Shown in pieces: positions 9,193 to 17,612 of a DNA stretch of 64,000 nucleotides. This DNA is from Holzapfeliella saturejae (lineage in GTDB: Bacteria; Bacillota; Bacilli; Lactobacillales; Lactobacillaceae). The notes beneath the pieces were generated by a model, which had not been told where the DNA came from, did not search any database, and was given only the letters and a program-made list of their open reading frames with translations. Position 1 is the first letter of the stretch. Each line of letters opens with the position of its first letter. The position numbers and the translations under genes are program-made. The stretch is taken from positions 992,001 through 1,056,000 of the forward strand of contig NZ_JAWMWG010000001.1 of the NCBI RefSeq assembly GCF_037546065.1, written 5' to 3'.

Positions 9193-10132
9193 TAACTACT
9201 TTTTCTCCAATTTTTAGATTTCGACCGTGGCCGTTAAGATAATCACTAATCTTCATTCGCGGTTTACCCATTGGTTGAATTTCATCAATTTCTAACACAC
9301 TATTATCCGCAAAACTTAAACAAAAACGCTTGTAATTATCAACAAGTACACCGGATTTATAAGTTGTTTTTTCGTCTAAAACGTGTGACTGCCACAATTT
9401 TGTTCGAACGCCATTAATATAAAGGTACGCACCTGGATTAGGATTAAGTGCTCGAATTAAATCATGAGCTTCTTTAGCCGTCAACGTTGTCGCTACTTGT
9501 GCTTCTTCTTTGCTAATTGTAGGCGAAAATGAAACGTCCTCTGGATTTTGTGGCATTTTATCAGTAGGGTTTACAGCAATTTGAGGTAGCGTTTTTAATA
9601 GTAGATCACGGCCTAAGTAACTTAATTTATCAAAAATTGTCGCTGCATTATCGTCATCGGCAATCGTGATGGCTTCTTGACTATACATGTCACCGGCATC
9701 CATTTCTTTAACCATTTCCATAATGGTAACACCTGTTTTTTCATCGCCATTTTTAAGGGCATATTGGATTGGTGCGCCTCCACGGTAATGTGGAAGTAAT
9801 GAACCGTGAACATTAACAGCCGCAATTTTAACTGAATTTAAAAAGCTAGTTGGTAAAAATTGACCATATGCTGCAGTTACAATGAAATCCGCTTTTAAGT
9901 CAATGAGTTCAGCCAACTCTTCACTTTGACTTAACTTTTCAGGCTGTAAAACAGGTAACCCCACTTCGGTTGCATATGCTTTAACCGGTGTAGGTGTTAG
10001 TTGTCTTTTACGTCCTAATTTTTTGTCAGGTTGTGTTACAACCGCTTTAATTTCATAGTCGCCAGATTCATAGATTCCCTTTAAAATTGGCACACTAAAT
10101 TGGGGGGTCCCCATAAAAATAATTGTCTTCAT
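9179..10132 (-). CDS. fmt: Methionyl-tRNA formyltransferase
   Basis: Fmt formylates initiator Met-tRNA using 10-formyl-THF. The 317-residue protein carries IIFMGTPQFSVPIL at the start, AAYGQFLP, the catalytic NVHGSLLPHYRGGAPIQ region, and the C-terminal OB fold. A GTG three codons upstream could extend it, but the AGAAGGTG site spaces properly to the ATG at 10132, so I start there. In many bacteria def (deformylase) is beside fmt; here it is absent and priA is the direct upstream neighbour. Confidence 0.96.
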   Translation of the reverse strand: MKTIIFMGTPQFSVPILKGIYESGDYEIKAVVTQPDKKLGRKRQLTPTPVKAYATEVGLPVLQPEKLSQSEELAELIDLKADFIVTAAYGQFLPTSFLNSVKIAAVNVHGSLLPHYRGGAPIQYALKNGDEKTGVTIMEMVKEMDAGDMYSQEAITIADDDNAATIFDKLSYLGRDLLLKTLPQIAVNPTDKMPQNPEDVSFSPTISKEEAQVATTLTAKEAHDLIRALNPNPGAYLYINGVRTKLWQSHVLDEKTTYKSGVLVDNYKRFCLSFADNSVLEIDEIQPMGKPRMKISDYLNGHGRNLKIGEKVVSDEE

Positions 10133-10144
10133 ATTTGTCACCTT

Positions 10145-12562
10145 CTAATTAAATTGATAAGGATCAACATCTAAATAAATGTTAACCTTGTCTTTTTTTG
10201 AATCAAAAGCTTGAGCTTTAATTGTATTAAGTGTGGCGTACAATTTAGGTTCAACTTTGTACTTGATTAAAATTTGATAGTAGTAATGGTCTTTCAGGCG
10301 AGTTACTGCCTGAGGTGTTGGTCCTAAAATCAAAGCTTGGTCACTCAGTTCTTTTTTGAGCAAGCTTTTAATTTTAAAGGCCGCCATTGCTGCCTTTTGT
10401 TCTAATTTACTCGTTACGGTAATTAAATTCAAATAAAAATAAGGTGGATACTGTCCTTGACGTCTAATTGCCATTTCTTTTTGATAAAAACCTTCATAAT
10501 TATGGTTTTTAGCGAGTTGAATTGCATAGTGGTCTGGATTATAAGTTTGAATTAATACTTTACCCGGCAAATTGGCTCGTCCTGCACGACCACTAACTTG
10601 CGTTAGTAAATCAAACGTTTTTTCAGATGACCTAAAATCAGGAAAGGATAACCCACTATCTGCATTAATAACACCTACTAAGGTTACATTTTCAAAATCT
10701 AACCCTTTAGCAATCATTTGTGTCCCAAGTAAAATATCAGCTTCATGATTTCCAAAAGCATCCAAAATTTTTTGATGGCCACCTTTTCTTCTAGTTGTAT
10801 CCACGTCCATTCTCAAAATAGTTGATTCAGGGAGTATTTGTTGCAGTAACTCTTCTATTTTTTGAGTCCCACTCCCAAAAAACTTAATTCGAGTCGACTG
10901 ACACTCAGGACATTGCTTTGGAACAGATGTTTCATAGCCACAATAATGACACTTCATCTGTTGCGTGTCCTTATGAAGTGTTAACGAGATGTCACAATGT
11001 GGGCACTTTAGCACATACCCACAATCACGACATAACATGAAATTAGCATATCCTCGACGATTCAACAACAAAATAACTTGTTGTTTTTGAGCAATCGTTT
11101 GTTTGATGCCTGCAATTAATTCATCCGATAAATCTAATTGGCTTGAAAAATGAGCTTGTGTCATATCAATTAAGTCGACTTGTGGTAACGCTAATTGTGT
11201 CGGACGTTTTGTCATTAACAGCAGTTGGTAGCGATTCTTTTGTGCTCGGGCTCTTGATTCTAGCGAAGGTGTTGCACTTCCTAGAACTAACACCGCTTGA
11301 TGATAATTAGCACGCCATTTTGCAACTTCACGTGCGTGATATTTGGGATTTTCTTCTTGCTTGTAAGTGCTTTCATGTTCTTCATCAATAATAATCAAGC
11401 CTAAGTTTTGTAACGGTGCAAATATGGCACTTCTTGCTCCCACAACAACGTCAACTTCTTGTCCATTAATTCGCCGCCACTCATCATAGCGTTCACCATC
11501 AGATAACCCACTATGTAAAACCGCAACTTTAGACCCAAAACGGGCAAAAACTTGTCTCACCATTTGAGGTGTCAAAGCAATTTCAGGAACTAACATCAAA
11601 GCCTGTTTTTTCTTTCCTAGTGCTTTAGCAATGGTTTGCAGGTAAACTTCTGTCTTGCCACTTCCTGTAATTCCTTCGAGTAAAAATACCCGCTTTTGAC
11701 TATTATCAAGTGGTTGATTAATGGCTTCAACTGCCTCTTGTTGCTCTGTCGTTAATTTTTTAGGATTAGTATCCTTTGAAACAGTCAGATTGGCTAAAGG
11801 ATCGCGATTAATTTGCACTTTTGATCGTGTTAGCCACCCTTTTTTCTCAGCTTCTGATAAAAAACTGACAGGCAGTTGGGCTTCTTTGGTTAATTGTGTT
11901 TGAAAAATAGGAAATTTTTGTGGATTTTGAATAATAAATTTTAGCAGTTTTTGCTGATTGGTCGCATTAGCTTTTGTTGTTTCAAGTACCTTTTGGTAAA
12001 TAGACAGTCCAAGTCCTAATTCAACTTGAGTTGCCACCTTATCTTTAGCTTTATTTTTAACTTGATAAACAATTTTCGTTTCTTTATTTTGAAGCGTTTT
12101 TTGAATGAGCTTAATTAAGTCGTAGTCTTTAATTTGATTAAGAGGCAACTGATTGGTTTTTTGGTTTTGAAACAGTTGCTGATATGTTGACTCTGAAATT
12201 GTCTCAGTAGGCTGTAAAAATCTCTGATAGTTAGCTTTTAGTACGTTAGGTAACATCGTTTGAATAACTGAAATCCGATAAGTAAACAGATGCTTGGCTA
12301 ATTCATCAGATAACTGTAATAATTCTGAATTTAACGGCGGAAACTCATCAATTACAGACAGAAGATTCTTTGTTTTTCCTGAAAAACTACTGGTGGACTT
12401 GATATTCACAACAAATCCTTGAATTTTTCGGCGACCAAACGGCACTTCTACTCTTGAACCTCGTTTAACTAAATCAGCCAGTTGATTCGGAATTTGATAT
12501 TGAAATGTTTTATTTGTATCTTGTGTTGCCACATCAACAATCACATCAGCAAACTTAGCCAT
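10145..12562 (-). CDS. priA: Primosomal protein N' (replication restart helicase PriA)
   Basis: PriA recognises abandoned forks and reloads the replisome. The 805-residue protein has the N-terminal 3'-end-binding domain (MAKFADVIVDVATQDTNKTF), Walker A LEGITGSGKTEVYL, DEEH box, and a zinc-binding insert with paired cysteines (LCRDCGYVLKCPHC, then CHYCGY and CPEC), followed by helicase motifs around GTQMIAKGLDF and QVSGRAGR. The open frame extends 25 codons upstream through a terminator hairpin; the ATG at 12562 with AGAGAGGG is the better start. No coaBC (dfp) gene lies between rpoZ and priA, unlike Bacillus. Confidence 0.96.
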   Translation of the reverse strand: MAKFADVIVDVATQDTNKTFQYQIPNQLADLVKRGSRVEVPFGRRKIQGFVVNIKSTSSFSGKTKNLLSVIDEFPPLNSELLQLSDELAKHLFTYRISVIQTMLPNVLKANYQRFLQPTETISESTYQQLFQNQKTNQLPLNQIKDYDLIKLIQKTLQNKETKIVYQVKNKAKDKVATQVELGLGLSIYQKVLETTKANATNQQKLLKFIIQNPQKFPIFQTQLTKEAQLPVSFLSEAEKKGWLTRSKVQINRDPLANLTVSKDTNPKKLTTEQQEAVEAINQPLDNSQKRVFLLEGITGSGKTEVYLQTIAKALGKKKQALMLVPEIALTPQMVRQVFARFGSKVAVLHSGLSDGERYDEWRRINGQEVDVVVGARSAIFAPLQNLGLIIIDEEHESTYKQEENPKYHAREVAKWRANYHQAVLVLGSATPSLESRARAQKNRYQLLLMTKRPTQLALPQVDLIDMTQAHFSSQLDLSDELIAGIKQTIAQKQQVILLLNRRGYANFMLCRDCGYVLKCPHCDISLTLHKDTQQMKCHYCGYETSVPKQCPECQSTRIKFFGSGTQKIEELLQQILPESTILRMDVDTTRRKGGHQKILDAFGNHEADILLGTQMIAKGLDFENVTLVGVINADSGLSFPDFRSSEKTFDLLTQVSGRAGRANLPGKVLIQTYNPDHYAIQLAKNHNYEGFYQKEMAIRRQGQYPPYFYLNLITVTSKLEQKAAMAAFKIKSLLKKELSDQALILGPTPQAVTRLKDHYYYQILIKYKVEPKLYATLNTIKAQAFDSKKDKVNIYLDVDPYQFN

Positions 12563-12584
12563 ACAAAACCCTCTCTTTACGATT

Positions 12585-12624
12585 AAAAAACCTTCATCCA
12601 CATACAAAGATGTTGATGAAGGTT
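12585..12624 (-). terminator. Rho-independent terminator between rpoZ and priA
   Basis: On the minus strand a 10-bp stem AACCTTCATC/GATGAAGGTT with a 16-base loop is followed by a T run. It lies after the rpoZ stop (12650) and only about 20 bases before the priA start codon, so it either ends gmk-rpoZ transcripts or partly attenuates read-through into priA. Confidence 0.75.
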
Positions 12625-12649
12625 CATCAAAATACAAGCCGATTAATAA

Positions 12650-12868
12650 TTAACGTGTAACATTAGCCTTATGATTTGGGTCGATTTCAACTGCACCTTC
12701 AGCAATTTCTTCAAGTGCGTGACCGACAACTTTTCTTGATTTGTATTCTTCAATAGCTTGAGGTGCACCGTCTTCTAGTTCGTGTGCACGTTTTGCAGCT
12801 AAAACTGCTAATGAATAACGTGAATCAACTTTTGTTAATAGTTTGTCAATTGATGGATATGAAATCAT
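12650..12868 (-). CDS. rpoZ: DNA-directed RNA polymerase omega subunit
   Basis: Omega helps assemble and stabilise RNA polymerase through the beta' subunit. The 72-residue protein has the conserved N-terminal PSIDKLLTKVDSRYSLAVLA and AKRAHEL, followed by SRKVVGHALEEIAEGAV. It follows gmk by 15 bases, the conserved gmk-rpoZ pair, and is followed by a hairpin terminator. Confidence 0.95.
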   Translation of the reverse strand: MISYPSIDKLLTKVDSRYSLAVLAAKRAHELEDGAPQAIEEYKSRKVVGHALEEIAEGAVEIDPNHKANVTR

Positions 12869-12883
12869 AAATTGTTACTCCTT

Positions 12884-13495
12884 TTATTTATCTAACATTT
12901 GACGGTAATCATCGATTACACGGTCAACTCGAACATGTTCAGCATCGATGATGGATTTGATTTTTTGAACGGCTTGATCAACTTCATCGTTAACCACAGC
13001 ATAATCATAACTTTCCATCATTAAAATTTCTTCTTTAGCCTTAGTCATTCTCTTTTGAATAACATCTAAATCGTCAGTTCCACGTTTGACGATACGGTTT
13101 TTTAATTCAGACAAGTCAGGCGGTGTCAAAAAGATAAAAGCTCCTTCAGGAATTTTATCTCTGACTTGCATTGCACCTTTTACTTCGATTTCAAGTAAAA
13201 CATCATGCCCTTGCTCTAACATATCATTAACAGGTTTAAGTGGTGTTCCATAGTAGTTATCAACGTATTGTGCATACTCTAGCATTTCACCATTTTCGAT
13301 AGCTTCTTCAAAGGAAGCTTTATCACTGAAATAGTAGTCTACACCATCAACTTCCCCTTCACGAGGATTTCTTGTTGTCATTGAAACTGAATATTTGAAG
13401 TCGAAAGCATGGCTTTCAACAAGTGCTTGTCTGACTGTCCCTTTACCCACACCAGAGGGGCCGGATAGGACAATTAATAAACCTTTACTTGGCAT
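12884..13495 (-). CDS. gmk: Guanylate kinase
   Basis: Gmk phosphorylates GMP/dGMP to GDP/dGDP. The 203-residue protein begins with the P-loop VLSGPSGVGKGTVRQAL and has the GMP-binding stretch SMTTRNPREGEVDGVDYYF, EYAQYVDNYYGTP, and the lid arginines in RIVKRGTDD. It is the first gene of a unit with rpoZ and has its own likely promoter at 13522-13550. Confidence 0.97.
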   Translation of the reverse strand: MPSKGLLIVLSGPSGVGKGTVRQALVESHAFDFKYSVSMTTRNPREGEVDGVDYYFSDKASFEEAIENGEMLEYAQYVDNYYGTPLKPVNDMLEQGHDVLLEIEVKGAMQVRDKIPEGAFIFLTPPDLSELKNRIVKRGTDDLDVIQKRMTKAKEEILMMESYDYAVVNDEVDQAVQKIKSIIDAEHVRVDRVIDDYRQMLDK

Positions 13496-13521
13496 CGTTT
13501 TATCTTCCCAACATTTTTAAA

Positions 13522-13550
13522 GTATTACTATAATAATGCAATAATTTCAA
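13522..13550 (-). promoter_or_regulatory. Candidate sigma-A promoter for gmk-rpoZ
   Basis: On the minus strand TTGAAA (13550-13545) and TAATAC (13527-13522) are separated by 17 bases, 27 bases upstream of the gmk start. It lies in the 87-bp gap after recN, where I see no strong terminator. Confidence 0.55.
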
Positions 13551-13582
13551 ACATTTTTCAAGCCTTAAGACACAAATCACAA

Positions 13583-15259
13583 CTATTGCGTTAGCCCAAG
13601 TAACGCCTTGGCATTTTCTAGGGCTGGATTAGTGACAGAATCTCCCGCAATCATTTTAGCAATTGCTTCAATTGAATCATTTAAAGTCAATTTATGAATA
13701 GTTGTTCGCGTTCTACCTTCTACCACTTGCTTTTCAATTAAATAGCGATAGTCAGATAAAGCTGCGATTTGTGGCGAGTGCGTAATCACTAAAACTTGTT
13801 GATTTTGTGCAATCTGTTTCATTTTTTGACCAATAGCTGTTGCTACTCGTCCTGAAACACCAGTATCAATTTCATCAAAAATAACAGTTGAAACTTGATC
13901 AGCTCGTGAAAAAATTGTTTTTAACGCTAAGATAACCCGAGACTGTTCCCCACCTGAAGCCACTTTGTGCAAGGGTTGCAGATTTTCTCCAGTATTAGAC
14001 GAAATATAAAATACCGCACTATCTTGACCATTTTTATCAAATTCTTGATTTAAACTCAATCTAATCTCAAATTGTGCTTTATCCATATACAAATCTTTGA
14101 GCTGTTGTTTAACTTCCTGTTCCAACAACTTAGCTTGCTTACTTCTAATATCTGTTAGCTGTGCTGCAAACTTTTTAACATCTTGCAGAACCGTTTCACG
14201 CTGTTGTTTAATTGCTTCAATGTCGTCTTGACTAAAAAATAACTCATCTAATTGTTTTTGAGCATCATCTCTAAAAGCAATCACGTCTTCTAAAGTTGGT
14301 CCATATTTTTTTTGAAGAGCTAATAATTGTGTTACACGTTCATAAACATACTGATAATGAGCTTCATCAAAATCAAAATTATCTGAAATAGTATGCAATT
14401 GATGATTAGCATCGTCAATCGAATAATAAGCATCATTAATGGTCTGTGCTAAGTTTTTGAACTCAGTCCCATATACTGTGAGCTCATCTGATTCAGATTT
14501 AACCGCATTCATCATCGCAACTAAGCCTTGGTCATCTGATTCAAGATAAGCTAGCAGTTGGTAAATTTTATCACTAATTGATTGGAAATTAGATAGTCTT
14601 TCAAGTTCTTCTTCAAGTGTTTGGTCTGCCTCTAAATTAATATCAGCTTCCTCAATTTCATTAATTTGAAAGTTTAAAATATCAACTTGTTGAGCCATTT
14701 GTTGAGCATTATCTGTGATTTTATCTAATTTTTGAGACAACTTTTGATAAGTTGAAAATGCTTTGTCATAAGCAAGTTTAACTTCAGCTAATTGTTCTTT
14801 AGCATAGCCATCTAACAACGAGAGGTGAGAAAGTTGGTTCATTAAAATTTGTTGATCGTGCTGACCATGAATATTCACTAAAAACGGGCTCAACTCCTTC
14901 AGTAAGCTCACTGTTGTTAGTTCGCCGTTAACACGAATAATATTTCGCCCTTTTTGAGAAAGCCGACGTTGAATAATCAGTTGGCTATCGTCTAATTGAA
15001 TGTTATAGCCATCTAACAAGCGTTGCACTTTATCATAATTATGTTGTTCGACTTCAAATAACCCGGTAATAATCGCTTCATTAGCTTGACTACGAACCAT
15101 CTCAGAAGACGCACGTTGCCCCATCAATAAGGACAGTGCATCAATAATAATTGATTTCCCTGCTCCCGTTTCACCAATCAAAGTTGACATGTTGGCATCA
15201 AAAGTCATTTGAATTTCTTCAATGATTGCAAAATTTTTAATATCTAATTGACTTAACAT
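13583..15259 (-). CDS. recN: DNA repair protein RecN
   Basis: RecN is an SMC-like ATPase that acts early in double-strand-break repair. The 558-residue protein has Walker A LIGETGAGKSIIIDAL near the N-terminus, a long heptad-rich central region (about 160-370) predicted to form the coiled coil, the ABC signature VASGGEQSRVILALK, and Walker B TVIFDEIDTGVSG. It follows argR by 14 bases, the normal argR-recN order in Firmicutes. Confidence 0.96.
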   Translation of the reverse strand: MLSQLDIKNFAIIEEIQMTFDANMSTLIGETGAGKSIIIDALSLLMGQRASSEMVRSQANEAIITGLFEVEQHNYDKVQRLLDGYNIQLDDSQLIIQRRLSQKGRNIIRVNGELTTVSLLKELSPFLVNIHGQHDQQILMNQLSHLSLLDGYAKEQLAEVKLAYDKAFSTYQKLSQKLDKITDNAQQMAQQVDILNFQINEIEEADINLEADQTLEEELERLSNFQSISDKIYQLLAYLESDDQGLVAMMNAVKSESDELTVYGTEFKNLAQTINDAYYSIDDANHQLHTISDNFDFDEAHYQYVYERVTQLLALQKKYGPTLEDVIAFRDDAQKQLDELFFSQDDIEAIKQQRETVLQDVKKFAAQLTDIRSKQAKLLEQEVKQQLKDLYMDKAQFEIRLSLNQEFDKNGQDSAVFYISSNTGENLQPLHKVASGGEQSRVILALKTIFSRADQVSTVIFDEIDTGVSGRVATAIGQKMKQIAQNQQVLVITHSPQIAALSDYRYLIEKQVVEGRTRTTIHKLTLNDSIEAIAKMIAGDSVTNPALENAKALLGLTQ

Positions 15260-15273
15260 AGCATCCCCGTTTC

Positions 15274-15714
15274 TTATAATTGATGCAAATATTTAATAAA
15301 GGCTGATGCATCTTTAACTGAAAAAAAGATAATTAAAACTAACGCATCATTTTCAATAACAGAAAACAAGCCATCTAAATTTTTAGCTTTGATTTCCTCC
15401 CCCAAAGCTTCAGCCATCCCGGGATGGGTTTGAAGTTGCACCATATCCCGTTTTTGCTTGATATCTGTTATTGGAAATGATAAAAACTGCCTGTCTTTTT
15501 TTAACTGGGTCATTTTTTGATTTTGACTATAAGCAAACCCTTTGGAGGTGAGCCGATTTTTGTCGATATATAAGTCATCAAAATCTCTTGAAATTGTAGC
15601 CTGTGTGGTTTTGATTCCACGTTCGGTTAAATAATCCAACAATTCTTGTTGACTTTGCACAATATTATTTTTAATAATATCTAAAATCGCATTTTGTCTC
15701 AGTACTTTTTTCAT
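15274..15714 (-). CDS. argR: ArgR/AhrC-family arginine repressor, with altered effector site
   Basis: A 146-residue ArgR-family regulator. The N-terminal winged helix has the recognition segment TTQATISRDF (about 36-45). The C-terminal hexamerisation/effector domain includes HPGMAEALGEEIK and SVIENDALVLII. In arginine-binding members the last region normally carries a Gly-Asp-Asp-Thr turn whose aspartates hold arginine; here it reads Glu-Asn-Asp-Ala (121-124), so arginine sensing may be changed. It lies between tlyA and recN, where Firmicutes keep ahrC. It may be regulating recN or recombination rather than arginine genes; this is inference. Confidence 0.88.
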   Translation of the reverse strand: MKKVLRQNAILDIIKNNIVQSQQELLDYLTERGIKTTQATISRDFDDLYIDKNRLTSKGFAYSQNQKMTQLKKDRQFLSFPITDIKQKRDMVQLQTHPGMAEALGEEIKAKNLDGLFSVIENDALVLIIFFSVKDASAFIKYLHQL

Positions 15715-15723
15715 TGTTTTATT

Positions 15724-16533
15724 TTAAATTCCTTCATCAACTAACGCCATTAATTCAGATACGGATTTAGTCCATTTATTTTGACCTGATCCAGATTGAT
15801 TTTTACGCAAATGAATCAAAAATTCGATATTACCATGACCACCCTTGATTGGTGAAAAATCTAAATCAAGTACATCAAATCCTGTTTTTAATGAGAATTC
15901 AATAATCGTTTCAAGCACTTCAGCATGAACCTTGTGATCTTTGATAATCCCTTTTTTACCGACTTTTTCACGACCCGCTTCAAATTGTGGCTTAATTAAG
16001 CAAACCGCATCATGATTGTCTTCTAAAATATCGTACATCGGTGGCAAAATTAATTTTAATGAAATAAATGACACATCTGTCATCGCAAAAGTTGGACGTC
16101 CTTGTGTGAAATCTTCTGGTGTACTGTAACGGAAATTTTGTCTTTCCATCACAACAACTCGTGGATCTTCCCTTAAAGACCAAGCTAGTTGGTTATAACC
16201 AACATCTAAAGCGTAAACTTTTTGTGCCCCGTTTTGTAAAGCAACATCGGTAAAGCCACCTGTCGATGCCCCTATATCTAAACAAATTTTATCTTGCAAC
16301 GAGATATCAAATACTTTTAAGGCTTTTTCTAATTTGAAACCACCTCTTGATACATACTTAGCATCATGGTTTTTTAAAATAAAGGTTTCAGATTCTTCAA
16401 ACTTATCTCCTGCTTTATCAATTCGTTGATGATTATGGTCAAGTACATTTCCTGCCATAATCGCACTTTGAGCACGTTGTCTTGAAGGAAAATATCCCTG
16501 TTCTGCTAAAATTACATCTACTCTTTTTTTCAA
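15724..16533 (-). CDS. tlyA: TlyA-family rRNA (2'-O) methyltransferase / hemolysin-like protein
   Basis: The 269-residue protein has an N-terminal S4 RNA-binding domain (KKRVDVILAEQGYFPSRQRA) and a C-terminal FtsJ-like methyltransferase domain with CLDIGASTGGFTDVAL as the SAM loop and ALDVGYNQLAWSLR. Characterised homologues methylate 16S and 23S rRNA 2'-hydroxyls; the older name hemolysin comes from overexpression phenotypes. It sits between ispA and argR with gaps of 3 and 9 bases, the usual Firmicutes context. Confidence 0.93.
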   Translation of the reverse strand: MKKRVDVILAEQGYFPSRQRAQSAIMAGNVLDHNHQRIDKAGDKFEESETFILKNHDAKYVSRGGFKLEKALKVFDISLQDKICLDIGASTGGFTDVALQNGAQKVYALDVGYNQLAWSLREDPRVVVMERQNFRYSTPEDFTQGRPTFAMTDVSFISLKLILPPMYDILEDNHDAVCLIKPQFEAGREKVGKKGIIKDHKVHAEVLETIIEFSLKTGFDVLDLDFSPIKGGHGNIEFLIHLRKNQSGSGQNKWTKSVSELMALVDEGI

Positions 16534-16536
16534 TTC

Positions 16537-17382
16537 TTATTCCTCACTGTCAAAGTAATCTAAAAAATCTAATAAGTAATCGCGTCCTTCAATGTCAGCT
16601 AGTGCTCTTTGGGCTTTCTCAATTTCATGGGTTAAATGAGCTTTAGCTCCCTCGATACCATACAAACTCACATAGGTTGTTTTATCAGCATCATCGTGAC
16701 CTTCGAGTGTACTTTGTTTTGCATCATCCAAATCATCAAAGATTTGAAATGCTAATCCAAATGCATCCCCAAAACGCAAAGTACTTGAAATTTCATCTGC
16801 CGTTGCTTCAGATAATTTAAGTCCTGTATATAAACTTGCCTGAAATAGACGACTTGTTTTTAAATGATGAATTTTTGCGACATCTTGAATCGACTGGTCA
16901 GTTTCAGAAAGAACATCTAAATACTGTCCATAAACCATTCCGTTAGGACCGATAGCTTGGCTGACGTAAGCCACAATATCACCAGCATGATGAGGTAATT
17001 CAGCTAGCCACTGTAATCCTAAAGTCAATAAAGCATCTCCAGCCAAGATAGCATTAGCTTCACCAAATTTTTTATGACTAGTTAATCGACCTCGGCGATA
17101 ATCATCGTTATCCATGGCAGGTAAATCATCATGAATCAGTGAATAAGTATGCAAGCATTCAATTGCTGCTGCCGCTTTAAAAACAGTCTGATCAATTGGG
17201 TGATTCAACATCTTGCAAACAGCCAACACAAATAATGGGCGAATCCTTTTCCCACCTGCTTGAATTGAGTAGTTAAGTATCTGTGCAAACTCTTTATTTT
17301 GAATATTTGTTTCAATTTCAGAAGTTAGAAATTGGTTAAACTCCGATAAATAATCTGCCTGCAACTCTTTTACTTTTTCCAC
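16537..17382 (-). CDS. ispA: Polyprenyl (farnesyl/geranyl) diphosphate synthase
   Basis: This prenyltransferase condenses IPP with allylic diphosphates to give farnesyl diphosphate, feeding undecaprenyl phosphate and quinone side chains. The 281-residue protein has GGKRIRPLFVL, the first aspartate-rich motif DDLPAMDND with the CLHTYSLIHDD lead-in, GDALLTLGLQ, and the second aspartate-rich motif QIFDDLDD. It lies between xseB (5-bp gap) and tlyA, the conserved xseAB-ispA-tlyA order. Confidence 0.95.
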   Translation of the reverse strand: MEKVKELQADYLSEFNQFLTSEIETNIQNKEFAQILNYSIQAGGKRIRPLFVLAVCKMLNHPIDQTVFKAAAAIECLHTYSLIHDDLPAMDNDDYRRGRLTSHKKFGEANAILAGDALLTLGLQWLAELPHHAGDIVAYVSQAIGPNGMVYGQYLDVLSETDQSIQDVAKIHHLKTSRLFQASLYTGLKLSEATADEISSTLRFGDAFGLAFQIFDDLDDAKQSTLEGHDDADKTTYVSLYGIEGAKAHLTHEIEKAQRALADIEGRDYLLDFLDYFDSEE

Positions 17383-17387
17383 GCTAT

Positions 17388-17612
17388 TTAGTCCTTTTCT
17401 GTATTGAAATCTTGTAATTGTCCTTCTTCGTTCATGAGCTTATTGACAGTATCTTCAGCACTCACTAATTGTTTTTGAAGCGATTGGCTTAATTCAACAC
17501 CTTTTTTGAATTGATCAAGTGCTTCTTCTAAAGGAACTTGTGCATTTTCTAAGTTTTTAACAATCGTTTCGAGTTCTTGTAACTGAGACTCAAAGTTAGG
17601 TGATTCAGCCAT
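17388..17612 (-). CDS. xseB: Exodeoxyribonuclease VII small subunit
   Basis: XseB forms a complex with XseA that degrades single-stranded DNA to oligonucleotides. The 74-residue protein shows the family core FESQLQELETIVKNLEN and ALDQFKKGVELSQSLQKQL, with a short C-terminal extension. Its start overlaps the end of xseA by eight bases, so the two are translationally coupled. Confidence 0.94.
   Translation of the reverse strand: MAESPNFESQLQELETIVKNLENAQVPLEEALDQFKKGVELSQSLQKQLVSAEDTVNKLMNEEGQLQDFNTEKD

Noticed and set aside
9622..9825. 67-codon minus-strand frame within fmt
   Set aside because: It lies inside fmt in another frame on the same strand and matches nothing recognisable; the Fmt motifs on the main frame are intact.
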